Assembly: GCA_963702995.1 (NCBI GenBank)
Contig: OY969783.1
Location: 4,526,001 to 4,590,000 of the forward strand
Reading direction: 5' to 3'
Length of the DNA stretch: 64,000 nt
From: MFD04580-c1 sp963702995
GTDB lineage: Bacteria; Planctomycetota; Phycisphaerae; Tepidisphaerales; Tepidisphaeraceae
Shown here: piece by piece, positions 25,166 to 40,430 of the stretch
Layout: each line of letters begins with the position of its first letter
Numbering within the stretch: the stretch's first letter is position 1
Notes under the pieces: model-generated
Database searches by the model: none
What the model was told of the DNA's origin: nothing
Seen by the model: the letters and a program-made list of their open reading frames with translations, nothing else
Position numbers and translations under genes: made by a program

Positions 25166-25611
25166 AGTCGGGAAGCTGCGAGGGCGTGGCTCTGTTTCGC
25201 ACGGTGTACGTGCGGGGCAGGGCGATCCAAGTCGTTGGCCTGTTTTCTTCGGGAAGTGGGTCGGCGCAATTGGGTCTCAAGCGTCCTTGTGGCTACACGC
25301 AAAGTGATCTTCCTTGATCAAATTGAGTAGTCCCCGGGGTTCGCGCCCGGGGCAGCCAGAATGGATGTTTGAGCCTTGCAAAATTCCGGTATCGTTGAAA
25401 GACGGTATCGGCTGACCCTTTTGACGTAGCCGTCAAGGGGGCAGTAACAGCTTGGCGGGAAAGTCTTGTCCCGCCGAGTATGGACAAACTCATTTCGAGG
25501 ATTAACGCCGGTTGTGAAAGTGTCAGCCCACGTCTCTGCCTTGGAGCGCTCTGTGAAAGCGGAGTGATTTGGGGCACGCGTGGCATCAGGAACGGCCGGT
25601 GCCAAGAAACA

Positions 25612-30667
<5,056 letters not shown>

Positions 30668-30837
30668 CTTTTACCGATCACCGTCGCATATTCCCCTGAC
30701 CGCTGTCCGTAAAGGGCAGTGGCCAGGGAAGCAAAAATGTGCCCGACGTGAGCGGACCTGTCCCCCCGAGCCACACGCGTTACTTCGGCGTGGCCCGGGC
30801 AGGCAGGCTTGAACTCAAGAATCAATTCACGAACACG

Positions 30838-30870
30838 CCCTGCCGGCCGCCAAACGGTCGGCAGGGCCTT
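30838..30870 (+). other. Stable hairpin directly before 5S rRNA
   Basis: GCCCTGCCGGCC pairs with GGTCGGCAGGGC around a short loop and is followed by CTTTGTT. It looks like an intrinsic terminator but sits between 23S and 5S, so it may be a processing signal or an attenuator. Confidence 0.6.
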
Positions 30871-30871
30871 T

Positions 30872-30979
30872 GTTGGTGGCTATACCCGCGGGGACACACC
30901 CGTTCCCATTCCGAACACGGTCGTTAAGCCCGCGGGGCCGATGATACTGCTTCAGCGGGAAAGTAGGTCACCGCCAGCA
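30872..30979 (+). rRNA. rrf: 5S ribosomal RNA
   Basis: About 108 nt, with the conserved loop CCCATTCCGAACACGG and the 3' part GTAGGTCACCGCCAGC, whose terminal stem pairs with GTTGGTGGC at the 5' end. It is the last gene of the operon and is followed by a strong terminator. Confidence 0.93.
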
Positions 30980-30994
30980 TTTATACACAACCGC

Positions 30995-31026
30995 AACGCC
31001 CCGGCAGCTCAACCTGCCGGGGCGTT
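30995..31026 (+). terminator. Terminator of the rRNA operon
   Basis: AACGCCCCGGCAG and CTGCCGGGGCGTT form a perfect 13-bp stem with a 6-nt loop, 15 bp after 5S. The T run is short. Confidence 0.75.
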
Positions 31027-31068
31027 CGCATTGGCGTGAGACGCTCGGTCACGGGAGAAGAAAAGACG

Positions 31069-31240
31069 TATGGCCACAGATGGGAGAAGAAAGGATGAAG
31101 GTGAAGGATGAAGGATGAAAATGAGGCGAGAGTGGTTGCGTTTGCCGCCATCGGCCGACGATCGCGTGCCGCTTGCCTGCCCTTCATCCTTCGCCTTCAT
31201 CCTTCATCCTTTCTTCTCCCATCCTATCTGTGGCCAAATA
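31069..31240. repeat. Long imperfect inverted repeat with GGATGAAGG units
   Basis: The outer ends TATGGCCACAGATGGGAGAA and TATCTGTGGCCAAATA are complementary, and inside them runs of GGATGAAGG face CCTTCATCC. Total arm length is about 50 bp around a ~60-bp middle. It lies between the rRNA terminator and the 3' end of nadA. A related purine-rich repeat is at 41325. Confidence 0.8.
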
Positions 31241-31258
31241 CCTTCGCTTTTTGCCGGT

Positions 31259-32476
31259 TTAATCGATCACCCCGGCTCGGTTCGCTTCGGTTTGGCTGAC
31301 GATCGGGGTCGTCGAGTGAGAGTTGGAGTTGCTTGTCCCTCGGATCGTCAGCATGCGGTCCAGGGCAACGAGGGACCAGTTTCGCGTTTCATCATCGACC
31401 CGGATCTCATTCACCACCTTGCCGTCCACCAGGTTCTCGAGCACCCAGCAGAGGTGAGGCAGGTCGATTCGGTACATCGTGGTGCAGAGGCACTGGCAGT
31501 CACTGAGGACGATGATCTTCTTGTCCGGGTGGGCGTTCTTCAGACGTTTGATCAGGTGGACTTCCGTCCCGATCGCCCACTCGCTCCCCGGGGCCGCCGC
31601 CTCGATCATCTTCACAATGTAGGCGGTGCTCCCGGCGAGATCCGCCTTTTGAACCACTTCCCATTTGCATTCCGGATGGACGATCACCTTCATCCCCGGA
31701 TAGTCCCTGCGGACCTGGTCCACATGCTCGGGCCGAAACAGCGCATGGACCGAGCAGTGCCCCTTCCATAAGACAAAGTCGGCGTCCCTCAGCCGCCGCG
31801 GGTCGTTCCCGCCCAGCTCCTCGCGCGGGTCCCAGACCACCATTCGATCCAACGGGTACCCCATCGAATAAGCCGTATTTCGCCCCAGGTGTTGATCCGG
31901 GAAGAAGAGGATCTTGACCTTTGGCTTCTTCCCGTCCCCGCCGGCACCGCCTTCGGCCGCGGCGCCGCCGGCGAGCGCCCATTCCAGGACGCTTCGACAG
32001 TTGCTGCTGGTGCAGACGGCGCCGCCGTGCTCGCCGACGAACGCCTTGATGGCGGCCGAGCTATTCATGTACGTGATCGGGACGATCGTCTGGCCCGGGC
32101 ACGTCTCGCCCAGCTGCGCCCAGGCGTCCATGGTCTGATCGAGATTCGCCATGTCGGCCATCGAGCAGCCGGCGCCCAGGTCAGGGAGAATGACGCGGAC
32201 GGACGGGTCGGTGAGGATGTCGGCGCTCTCGGCCATGAAGTGGACGCCGCAGAACACGACAAACTCGATCCCCCGTTGCTCGGCCGCCTTGCGGGAGAGC
32301 TCGAACGAGTCGCCGGTAAAGTCGGCGAAGTCAACGACGGCGTCCTGCTGGTAGTGATGGCCCAGGATGAGTAAACGGCGGCCAAGGGTTTCCTTCGCCG
32401 CGTCGATCCTCAGACGCAGTTCCGCGTCGGAAAGCTGCTGGTAAATCTCTGGGAGCGGCAGTTGCCAGACCTTCAT
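31259..32476 (-). CDS. nadA: Quinolinate synthase
   Basis: A 405-residue protein starting at 32476 (MKVWQLPLPEIYQQLSDAE). It condenses iminoaspartate with dihydroxyacetone phosphate to quinolinate for NAD synthesis. The motifs are LLILGHHYQQDAVVDFADFTGDS, FCGVHFMAESADIL and three cluster-ligand cysteines in GGAVCTSSNCRSVL, VHPECKWEV and LSDCQCLCTTM. A Gly/Ala-rich insertion (~residues 180-195) after the first Cys and a Ser/Thr-rich tail lengthen it relative to short NadA proteins. No nadB or nadC is adjacent. Confidence 0.95.
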   Translation of the reverse strand: MKVWQLPLPEIYQQLSDAELRLRIDAAKETLGRRLLILGHHYQQDAVVDFADFTGDSFELSRKAAEQRGIEFVVFCGVHFMAESADILTDPSVRVILPDLGAGCSMADMANLDQTMDAWAQLGETCPGQTIVPITYMNSSAAIKAFVGEHGGAVCTSSNCRSVLEWALAGGAAAEGGAGGDGKKPKVKILFFPDQHLGRNTAYSMGYPLDRMVVWDPREELGGNDPRRLRDADFVLWKGHCSVHALFRPEHVDQVRRDYPGMKVIVHPECKWEVVQKADLAGSTAYIVKMIEAAAPGSEWAIGTEVHLIKRLKNAHPDKKIIVLSDCQCLCTTMYRIDLPHLCWVLENLVDGKVVNEIRVDDETRNWSLVALDRMLTIRGTSNSNSHSTTPIVSQTEANRAGVID

Positions 32477-33025
32477 CTCTTGTTCCTCCGACGATGCCGT
32501 GTGATGCGGCCCACCTGTAGCCTTTAGACCGATCAAGGACCCCGACACCGGCCCTCCACCGCTCAATAGTACGCCCGACACAACCGACTGCTGACTCCCG
32601 CGCCGTGCTACCGGCGTCGTAAAATAACGACTTACGTCCGATAACCGCCACGGTAGAGGCGTCAGCCGGAATGCCGTAAGGGTAGATAATCTCACGGTTT
32701 GTATTGAGCGGCGCGGGTCATGCGGGATTTTCGGACTGAAACGGTGCGGGAAGTTAAATAGAAAACGCGGGTTCGGGCGATAAAGCTGGCAGCAGGGCTC
32801 GCCGCGTGGAGGGACCACCGGTCGAGTTGATGCCGAGAGACGGGATCAAGCCTCACGACGAGGCGCGGCGGGATTTGACGCATGGGTTACTCATGCGTAC
32901 CCTGCCGCGGCATTGCGGAGCGGCCCAAACCAAGCCCCCGCGGGAAAACACTCGATCAGCCGCGACTTCTCTCGCTCTTAGCTCTGACACCCTCAATTTT
33001 CCCCTCACGGGGAAGGAGTCAAGTC
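32477..33025. other. Divergent gap between nadA and the porin gene
   Basis: No gene supported. Just before the porin start, TTCCCC-TCAC-GGGGAA (32999-33014) can fold so that its right arm overlaps the Shine-Dalgarno GGAAGGAG. Confidence 0.5.
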
Positions 33026-34362
33026 ATGGTTCATCGGAAAGGTTTGGTCTATGCCGCGGCGTGCGCGGCGATGGCCCTCGCGGGTTTGGCCCCGGTTCAG
33101 ACAGCGCAAGCCGCGACGGACGTCCCGGCGAGCGACTCGCTGGTTTCGTCCGGCCTGACGCTGAGCCGCGAAACCACGCCCGTCTATCTGGATGACGCGA
33201 CGACCGCCCCGGCGGTCCCGGCCACCGCCCCCGCCGCCGGCCCGACGCCGCTCATGGCGCTGCTCGACACCACCCCCGTCGGCAAGGCGCTGGAAGACGC
33301 GAAGATCCAGATCTACGGCCGCGTCGAAGGCTCGTACACCTACAGCGCAAGCGCCCCCCCGGCAACCTGATCACCGGCCGCGTGTTCGACACCGAGCACG
33401 AAAGCCTGCTGCTCAATCAGATCGCGGTCGTTGTCGAGAAGAAGGTCGATGACGCGATCACGAACAAGACCTGGGACGTCGGCGGCCGCGTCGAGTGGAT
33501 CTGGGGCGGCGATTCGCGCTTCATCCATGCCCTGGGCCTGTTCGATTACGACGGCTTCCAGCACGGCCCTCGGAACCAGTTCGACCTCAACCAGGCGTAT
33601 GTCGATATCGCCGTCCCGGTCGGCAACGGCCTGAAGGTCCGTCTCGGCAAGTTCGTGACGCCGATCGGCCAGGAGTACATCGATCCGACGGCGAACGCGC
33701 TCTACTCCCACAGCTACCTGTTCAACTACGCGATCCCCTTCACCCACACGGGCGCGGTCGCGACGTACGTCCTCAACGATCAGTGGACGATCAACGGCGG
33801 GGTAACCCGCGGTTGGGACACGTCGCTGAAGGATAACAACGACACCGTGGACGGGCTGTTCTGGGTGAACTACACCCACCCGGACAAGGTGACGACGGCG
33901 CAGGTCGCCTTCATCTCCGGCCCCGACCAGGCCGGCGACAACAGCCACTGGCGCTCGCTGGTTGACCTGACCGTGGCCACGAAGATCGGCGACAAGATCA
34001 GCCTCGCCTTCAACGCCGACTACGGCTACGAGGTGTCCTCTGTCGCCCGCGCCGACCGCAAGGATTCACAGTGGTTCGGCGGCGCTGTGTACATGGGGTA
34101 CACGCTCTGCGATTACGCGACGGTCAACGTCCGGGCCGAGTACTTCAACGACCACGACGGCGTCCGCCTCTCGGCCGTTGGCCCGGAAGTTTACGAGCTG
34201 ACCGCCGGCGTGGCGATCACCCCTTTCCCGGCGAGCGACCTGGGCAAGAACCTCGTCTTCCGCCCCGAAGTGCGTTGGGACGTGGCGAACAAGGCCTTCT
34301 TTGACGGCGGGACCGACCGCTATCAGATCACGGCCGCCATCGACGCGATCTACAAGTTCTAA
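33026..34362 (+). CDS. Bbp2-type outer-membrane porin, frameshifted at a poly-C tract
   Basis: GGAAGGAG lies 7 nt before the ATG. A signal peptide (MVHRKGLVYAAACAAMALAG, cut after QTAQA) leads to a variable Pro/Ala region and then a beta-barrel of the OmpL-like Bbp2 family: KIQIYGRVEGSYTYS, VRLGKFVTPIGQEYIDPTAN and the terminal Phe in IDAIYKF typical of outer-membrane insertion. The frame breaks at a run of seven C (33354-33360); one more C joins both halves into a ~446-residue protein. It has its own terminator. The substrate is unknown. Confidence 0.85.
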
Positions 34363-34386
34363 AAACAGAACAGCCTGGAACCGCGC

Positions 34387-34422
34387 GACAGGGCGCCGCA
34401 TCATCCGATGCGGCGCCCTGTC
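34387..34422 (+). terminator. Strong terminator after the porin gene
   Basis: GACAGGGCGCCGCATC and its exact complement form a 16-bp stem with a 4-nt loop, followed by TGTCTT, 25 bp after the porin stop. Confidence 0.85.
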
Positions 34423-34464
34423 TGTCTTGGCGTGCGGTGTGGGAGAGGCGCTCGTTGTACGGAG

Positions 34465-34555
34465 GTAGCAGGCACATTCCGTGTGCCGTCCGCCCGCGTT
34501 CAGCGACGCCGCGGTTTGAGACGACGGCGGACGGCACATGGAATGTGCCTGCTAC
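34465..34555. repeat. Inverted-repeat element, GTAG...CTAC family, best-preserved copy
   Basis: The arms are about 30 bp long: GTAGCAGGCACATTCCGTGT at the left and ATGGAATGTGCCTGCTAC at the right, with few mismatches. The element lies between convergent genes, after the porin terminator. Confidence 0.85.
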
Positions 34556-34606
34556 GACTTTCGCGAAGCCTCCCGAAGGCGGCTTACTGCGTCATCCGCT
34601 GGCCGA

Positions 34607-36076
34607 CTAGGCCATGATCTCTCGGACGACCCGCGCCGGCTCGACGCCGCTCAACCGGAAGTCGAGCCCCTGAAAGCGATAGGTCAATCGCTCGTGATCG
34701 ATGCCGAGCAGGTGCAGGGCCGTCGCGTGCAGGTCGTGTACGTGGACCGGGTTCTCCGCCACGTTGTAGCTGAATTCGTCCGTCGAGCCGTAGGTGATCC
34801 CCGGCTTGACGCCGCCGCCGGCGAGCCACATCGTGAAGCAGCGGGGGTGATGGTCGCGGCCGGCCTCGGGGCTGTCCCACTTGCCCTGGCCGGCAACGCC
34901 GCGACCGAATTCGCCGCCCCAGATCACCAGCGTGTCGTCCAGCATGCCGCGGCGCTTCAGGTCCTTGACGAGGGCGGCCGTCGGCTGGTCCGTATCGCGG
35001 CAGCGCGCGGTGCACCATGAGGTCAGGCGGCTGTGGTGGTCCCAGTCGGGGTGGAAGAGCTGGATGAACCGCACGTCCCGCTCGGCCAGCCGCCGCGCCA
35101 GGACGCAATTGGCCGCATAGCTGCCGGGGCGGCGGGAGTCGGGCCCGTACAACTCGAAGGTCTCCTCGGGCTCGTCGCTCAGGTCGGTCAGCTCGGGGAC
35201 GCTGGCCTGCATTCGATAGGCCATCTCGTACTGGCGGATCCGGGTGGCGATCTCTGGGTCGCCGGCCGCGTCGAGCTTCAGGTGATTCAGCTCGGCAATC
35301 CCGTCGAGCATGTCGCGTCGCATCGATCGCGGCAGCCCATCCGGGTCCTTCAGATAGAGGACCGGGTCCCGCGCGTTGCGGAGCTTCACGCCCTGGTAGC
35401 GCGACGGCAGGAAGCCGCTGCCCCAGTAATGGTCGTAGAGCGGCTGATCGCTGGGGCGCTGCATCTTGGAGATCATCACCACGTAGTCGGGCAGGTCGCG
35501 ATTCAGGCTCCCCAGCCCGTAGCTGGCCCACGCGCCGATGCTCGGACGGCCGGGGATCTGGTGCCCGGTCAGGAACAGGGTCATCGCCGGCGCGTGGTTG
35601 ATCTGGTCGGTCCGCATGGAGCGGATGATGCAAAGGTCGTCGGCGACCTCGCGCAGGTGGGGCAGCCACTGCCCGATCGCCGCCCCACTCTTGGGCGCGC
35701 GATTGAAGCTCACCCGCGCGGGCATGATGAGCTGCTTCTGCTTCGACGTCATCGTTGTCAGCCGCTGGCCCTGTCGGACCGATTCGGGCAACTCCAGGCC
35801 TGCCCACTTCATCAGGCCCGGCTTCTCGTCGAAGAGCTCGAGCTGTGACGGCCCGCCCGACTGGGTCAGGAAGATCACGCGTTTCGCTTTCGGCGCGAAA
35901 TGGGGCAGGCCGGGCAGGCCGATCGCCGGAGCGCCGGCCGCCGGGGCGGCGCTGATCGGCTCGGCGACCGCGCGGTGGTCCAGCACGGCCAGGGCGGCCG
36001 CCCCGAGCCCGATCGACGCGCCGCGGCCGAGGAAATACCGTCGAGTCGTTTCGAGGCTGTTCGATGGGCTATTCAT
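34607..36076 (-). CDS. DUF1501 Tat-exported protein
   Basis: A 489-residue protein with a twin-arginine signal (TTRRYFLGRGASIGLGAAAL). The body shows the DUF1501 alkaline-phosphatase-like fold: VIFLTQSGGPSQLELFDEKP, NHAPAMTLFLTGHQIPGRPS and IWGGEFGRGVAGQGKW, with GRDHHPRCFTMWLAGGG near the end. It overlaps the PSCyt/DUF1553 gene by 8 bp (ATGAATAG), so the two are co-translated. Such pairs are abundant in planctomycetes. They are thought to act on sulfated or complex polysaccharides, but biochemical proof is lacking. Confidence 0.92.
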   Translation of the reverse strand: MNSPSNSLETTRRYFLGRGASIGLGAAALAVLDHRAVAEPISAAPAAGAPAIGLPGLPHFAPKAKRVIFLTQSGGPSQLELFDEKPGLMKWAGLELPESVRQGQRLTTMTSKQKQLIMPARVSFNRAPKSGAAIGQWLPHLREVADDLCIIRSMRTDQINHAPAMTLFLTGHQIPGRPSIGAWASYGLGSLNRDLPDYVVMISKMQRPSDQPLYDHYWGSGFLPSRYQGVKLRNARDPVLYLKDPDGLPRSMRRDMLDGIAELNHLKLDAAGDPEIATRIRQYEMAYRMQASVPELTDLSDEPEETFELYGPDSRRPGSYAANCVLARRLAERDVRFIQLFHPDWDHHSRLTSWCTARCRDTDQPTAALVKDLKRRGMLDDTLVIWGGEFGRGVAGQGKWDSPEAGRDHHPRCFTMWLAGGGVKPGITYGSTDEFSYNVAENPVHVHDLHATALHLLGIDHERLTYRFQGLDFRLSGVEPARVVREIMA

Positions 36077-39000
36077 GGGTAATCGCCTCGTCCAGGTTGA
36101 GGATCATGCTGGCGGCAACGGAATACGCGGCGAGAGTCGGCGTGGGCAGCCGCGGCGCAGGCGGGCCCTGGCCGACCGTCAGCAGACGAGCGGCTTCGTC
36201 AGGATGCCGGCCGAAATATGCTTCGGCATGTTCCACGCGCTGAAGGATGATCGTGCTTTCCCGCTCGGTCGGCTCGCGGGAGAGAATGCGACTGAACAAT
36301 GCCGCGACACGCGGCCGAGGCGCGTCACCCGATTGGATGGCCAGGGCCGCGAGGGCGCGTGATGCTTCGAGGTACCCCGAATCGTTCAAGAGGGTGAGGG
36401 CCTGAAGCGGGGTATTGGTCCGCGACGTCCGCACTTCGCAAACGCGGCGCTGCGCGGAGTCGAACAGGAACGTCGGGGCGATGGCCCGTCGCCAAAAGGC
36501 GTAGAGGGTACGGCGGTACTGGGCCGCCCCATCACTGGGCTCATACTTGAAGCGGCCCATGAACATCTCTTCCCACACGCCCTCCGGTTGATAGGGGCGG
36601 ACCGGCGGGCCGCCGACGGTCGGGTTCAGGAGGCCGGCGTCGCACAGGGCCGCGTCGCGGAGCATCCAGCTTGGCAGGCGGTAGCGGGAGGCCCGGGCGA
36701 GCAGCCGGTTCTCCGGGTCGCGGGAGAGGAGCGATTCGGAAACGTCCGAGGTTTGACGATACGTGTCGCTGTTGGCGATCAGCCGCAGGACGTGCTTAAC
36801 GTCCCACCCGCTCTCCAGGAGCTCGGCGGCCAGCCAGTCGAGTAACTCCGGATGCGTCGGCCGCTCGCCTTGCAGGCCAAAATCCTCAGGCGTTCGGACC
36901 AGCCCGGCGCCGAAGCAGGCCTGCCAAAGGTCGTTCGCGATCACCCGCGCGGTCAGCGGGTTGTCGCGCGAGCAGACCCATTTCGCCAAGCCGAGGCGAT
37001 CCCGCGGCGCGCCCTCCGGCCAGGGGAGAACGGCGGCCGGCACGTCGGGCTCGACCTTGTCGCCATGCTTATCCCAGACGCCGCGGACGAGGATGAACGA
37101 GTCGCGCGGGGTCGGCCTCTCGGCGAGGACCATCACGTTCAGCTTGCCGGCCGCCTTGGTCGCTTCGTCGAGCTGTCGCGTCGCGCGATCGAGCGATAAC
37201 TTCACCGCGACATAAGGCGTGTAATCGGCCAGGAACTGGGCGAGCAGCCGATCGCGAAGGCCCAGCTTCAGGGAGGCGAGGTCGGCGGCTTCAGGCAGCG
37301 CGGCGAGTTGCTCCAAGGGTGATGGGCCAAGGCTGGTGACGGCGGTGGCGCGCTCGTCGGTCAGCAATAGCCGAAAGCGGGCGATGTTGGCATCGCCCAT
37401 CGTTGACCGATGGCGCATTTCGAAGATCAGTTCTTCGTCGGCCGCGAGGGTCAGGGGCTCGGCCAGGGCGAACAGGGCGACGCGCGGCTCGGTGGGCGGG
37501 GCGTCGTAGTTGGACCATCCGTTCCGCGGGTCGTCGTCGAGCGTGTCTTTGACCGCGCCGTAGCCGCCGTGCTTTTTCGGGTCCGCCGAGAAGTCGGCGA
37601 TCGCGGACGCGACCGGCACGTCGCGCAGTTGCGAGCTGCCGCGGCGGCGCACCTGCACTTTGATGTCGGTCAGGACGAACGCCTTTGCCGCGCCACGCGA
37701 CAGGCCTCCGCCGGGGTTGGCCGTTGACGGCAGGACGTCGAGCCGGATGCCGGTCACCCTCGGTAAATGAACGGCCGCGGCGATTCGGTAGTCATCCTGG
37801 TTCGGGTTCGGGCCGCCGGCGGTGATCGTGCCGTCGGCGTCCTGCGTCAGTTGTGTCCCTTCGATCGATTCCAGCGACGCGCTCGTGAGCGGCCGCCATG
37901 TGGTATGCCCGCCCCTAACCGCGACAGCCTGTTCGGCAAGCCATTTCTGAAAGTGGGGCGCCGCCTCGTCGCGGGCGGCCGCCTCTTTGCGCGGCGGTCT
38001 TCGACCAGCGCTTTAGCCTCGGCGAGGGCCGGCGCTGCCAGCGGCGACTGGTACGACAGGTAGGGCTTGGCCCCTGTCCCGGCGGTGCCGTCTTCGTCGA
38101 TGCTGTTGAAGAAGGCCGTCAGGCTGTAGTAGTCGGCCTGGGTGACCGGGTCGAACTTGTGGGAGTGGCACTGGGCGCACCCCAGCGTCAGGCCGAGCCA
38201 AAGGGTGCCGGTGGTGTTGACGCGGTCCAGGACGTAATCGACGCGGCTCTCTTCCGGTTCGCGCCCGCCCTCGCCGTTGGTCATGTGGTTCCGATGGAAG
38301 CAGGTCGCCAGCTTCTGATCGGCCGTCGCATTGGGGAGCAGGTCGCCGGCGAACTGCTCGATCGTGAACTGGTCGAACGGCTGGTTCCGATTGAACGCCG
38401 CGACGACCCAGTCGCGCCAGGGCCAGTTGGTGCGCGTGGCATCGGCCTGGAACCCGTCGGTATCGGCGTAGCGGGCGGCGTCAAGCCACCACATGGCCAT
38501 TCGCTCGCCGTAGTGCGGGCTGGCCAGAAGGCGATCGACCTGCCGGGCATAGGCGTCGGGTGCATGATCGTTCGAAAACGCGGACAGTTCAGCGGCCGTC
38601 GGCGGAAGGCCGGTCAGGTCGAACGAGACGCGTCGAAGCTGCGTGTGCGGCGGGGCGGAAGGCGACGGCGTCAGCCCCTCGGCGTCGAGCCGCGCGCGGA
38701 CGAACGCGTCGATTGGGCTCGTGCCGGCCGTCGTTCCGGGCGGCGGCGGCGGGCGGGCGATCGGCTCGAACGACCAGTGCTTCCCCCACGCCGCGCCCGA
38801 AGCGACCCACCGCCGCAGAATTTCGGTTTCGCGGGCCGAGAGCGGCTTGTGGGCCGCTTCGGGCGGCATCAGCTCGTCAGGGTCTTTCGACAGGATGCGC
38901 CGAACCAGCTCGCTCTTCGCCTCGTTGCCGGGGACGACTGCGGCGACGCCCTCCTTGTCGGCGGCCGTCGCGCCGGCGAGCGTGTCGAGGCGCAGCTCGG

Positions 39001-39178
39001 CCTTGCGGTGCTTCTCATCGGGCCCGTGACAACTGAAGCAGTGGTCGGAAAGGATTGGCAGCACGTCGCGCCCGAAGCGCGGCGCGTCGGCCGCCCGGGC
39101 GCTTCGCGCCAAATTCCCTGAAACGACCAGGGTCGCCAGAAGCGACCCGGATGCACGATACAGCCAGACGATTCGCAT
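36069..39178 (-). CDS. PSCyt1-DUF1549-DUF1553 cytochrome-type protein, frameshifted
   Basis: It starts at 39178 (MRIVWLYRASGSLLATLV) with a signal peptide. The planctomycete cytochrome domain has a single haem motif, CFSCHGPDEKHR, and Met-ligand region DELMPPEAAHKPLS. Then come DUF1549 (LRRVSFDLTGLPPTAAEL, MWWLDAARYADTDGFQ, LGCAQCHSHKFDP), a carbohydrate-binding-like part, and DUF1553 (NPLTARVIANDLWQACFG, TSRTNTPLQALTLLND). The frame breaks near 37962; one missing G there (giving AKEAAARDEAAP) rejoins the halves to ~1035 residues. It forms an operon with the DUF1501 gene. Confidence 0.9.
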
Positions 39179-39250
39179 GGGAGGGATTTTCGGCGGCCGC
39201 TACACCGATGGAAATGGAGCCTCGTCGCCGAAAAGTTGTATTATTCGATC

Positions 39251-40125
39251 ATGCCTCCGTCCGCCCGCCAGACCCGCTTCGCCGTTTCTCGATATGGGAC
39301 GCCGAGCCCAGCCGATCTCGACTTTTTCTACACGGTTGCGCGGGCGGGCCACCTGATCGGCGGGAGCGATCATTTCATCCGCCGCGCCCACTTCCCGGGC
39401 CACGAGTTGATTCTTTGCGCCGCCGGCCGCGGGAGCGTGCGGGTGTCAGGCGTCAGCCATTCGGTCGGCGCCGGGGAGATGGTGTGGGTCGATTGCCGAC
39501 ACCCGCATGAATATGGAGCTGACGCCGCCGACCCGTGGGAGCTGTTCTGGCCCGCGCCGAGGGGCCGGGCCTCTCGCGGCTGGCGGATTCGCTCGGGGTC
39601 ATTCATCGGCCGGTGGCGCCGGTGGCCCGCGTCGAGGCGGCGATTGCGGTCTATCGATCGCTGTTCGACGCGATGGAGGCGGCCGATCCGGGCGCCGCCG
39701 CCCAGGCGCATGCGCTGATCGCGCAACTGATCGCCATCGCCTACCGCGGCCGCCAGTCGGGCGGGGCGGCCGGGCCGCCCTGCCCGGCCGACTTGCTCCC
39801 CGCGTTTCAGCGAATCCGGCTCTTTTACTTCGAGGCGATCCGCGTGGACGAACTGGCGGCACTCTGCGGGATGAGCGGCTCGCACTTCTCCCGCTTGTTC
39901 CGAGCCGCGTTCGGGGTGAGCCCGAATACGTTCCTTCGCCGCGAGCGGATCAACCAGGCGAAGCGCCGCCTCGCCGAATCGGCCGACCCAATCAAGCAGA
40001 TCGCCCGGCAGGTGGGCTACGGCGACCATTACTTCTTCAGCCGAGATTTCAAAAAGGTAGTCGGGCTGACGCCGCGGGCGTTCCGGGTGCAGGAGCGGAT
40101 GCAGGGGCCGTTCGGGATGGCCTGA
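39251..40125 (+). CDS. AraC-family transcriptional regulator, frameshifted
   Basis: It starts at 39251 (MPPSARQTRFAVSRYG). The N-terminal half is a cupin-like sensing domain (FPGHELILCAAGRGSVRVSG, CRHPHEYGADAADPWELFW). One missing G near 39550 shifts the frame. The C-terminal half in the next frame carries two HTH motifs: VDELAALCGMSGSHFSRLF and DPIKQIARQVGYGDHYFFSR. It is divergent from the PSCyt/DUF1501 operon, with 72 bp between starts, and is a likely regulator of it. The effector is probably a sugar, by analogy with the family. Confidence 0.85.
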
Positions 40126-40199
40126 CTTCGCGCCTTTGGCGACGGGTGCAGGCCGGGCAGGCAGCCGGCGGTCAGTGTGCGAGTTAAGCTGACTTCGGA

Positions 40200-40259
40200 C
40201 GAAACGGAGAATCACGGGAGGAAACGGAGAATCACGGGAAGAAACGGAGAATCACGGTT
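40200..40259. repeat. Three tandem 20-bp repeats upstream of metF
   Basis: The unit GAAACGGAGAATCACGGGAG is repeated three times with one or two changes. The array ends about 170 bp before the metF start. Confidence 0.9.
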
Positions 40260-40430
40260 CCCCGCGCCGCGGCAACCGAGCCCGTGTCGGAAGCCGATTA
40301 CCCGGATCACACGAGCCGGCTCGTCAACCAATAACAGTCAAATGTTGCCACTTCGTTCGGCTCTTGTCGGCGAAGCAGACCGGGCTTTCAGGTGGAATTC
40401 ACCCCACCCCTGCTCTATAAGATCGTGCCT

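Larger units (their letters stand above)
24560..25611. other. Upstream region and leader of the rRNA operon
   Basis: No protein gene. It holds three and a half tandem 16-bp repeats (24728-24783), the operon promoter (25015-25042), a boxA antitermination site (25148-25165) and the 16S leader, which should include the left half of the 16S processing stem. Confidence 0.7.

Noticed and set aside
40260..40430. Possible SAM-type riboswitch before metF
   Set aside because: A GGCAACC stretch is present, but no other conserved riboswitch core element or pairing pattern could be laid out.
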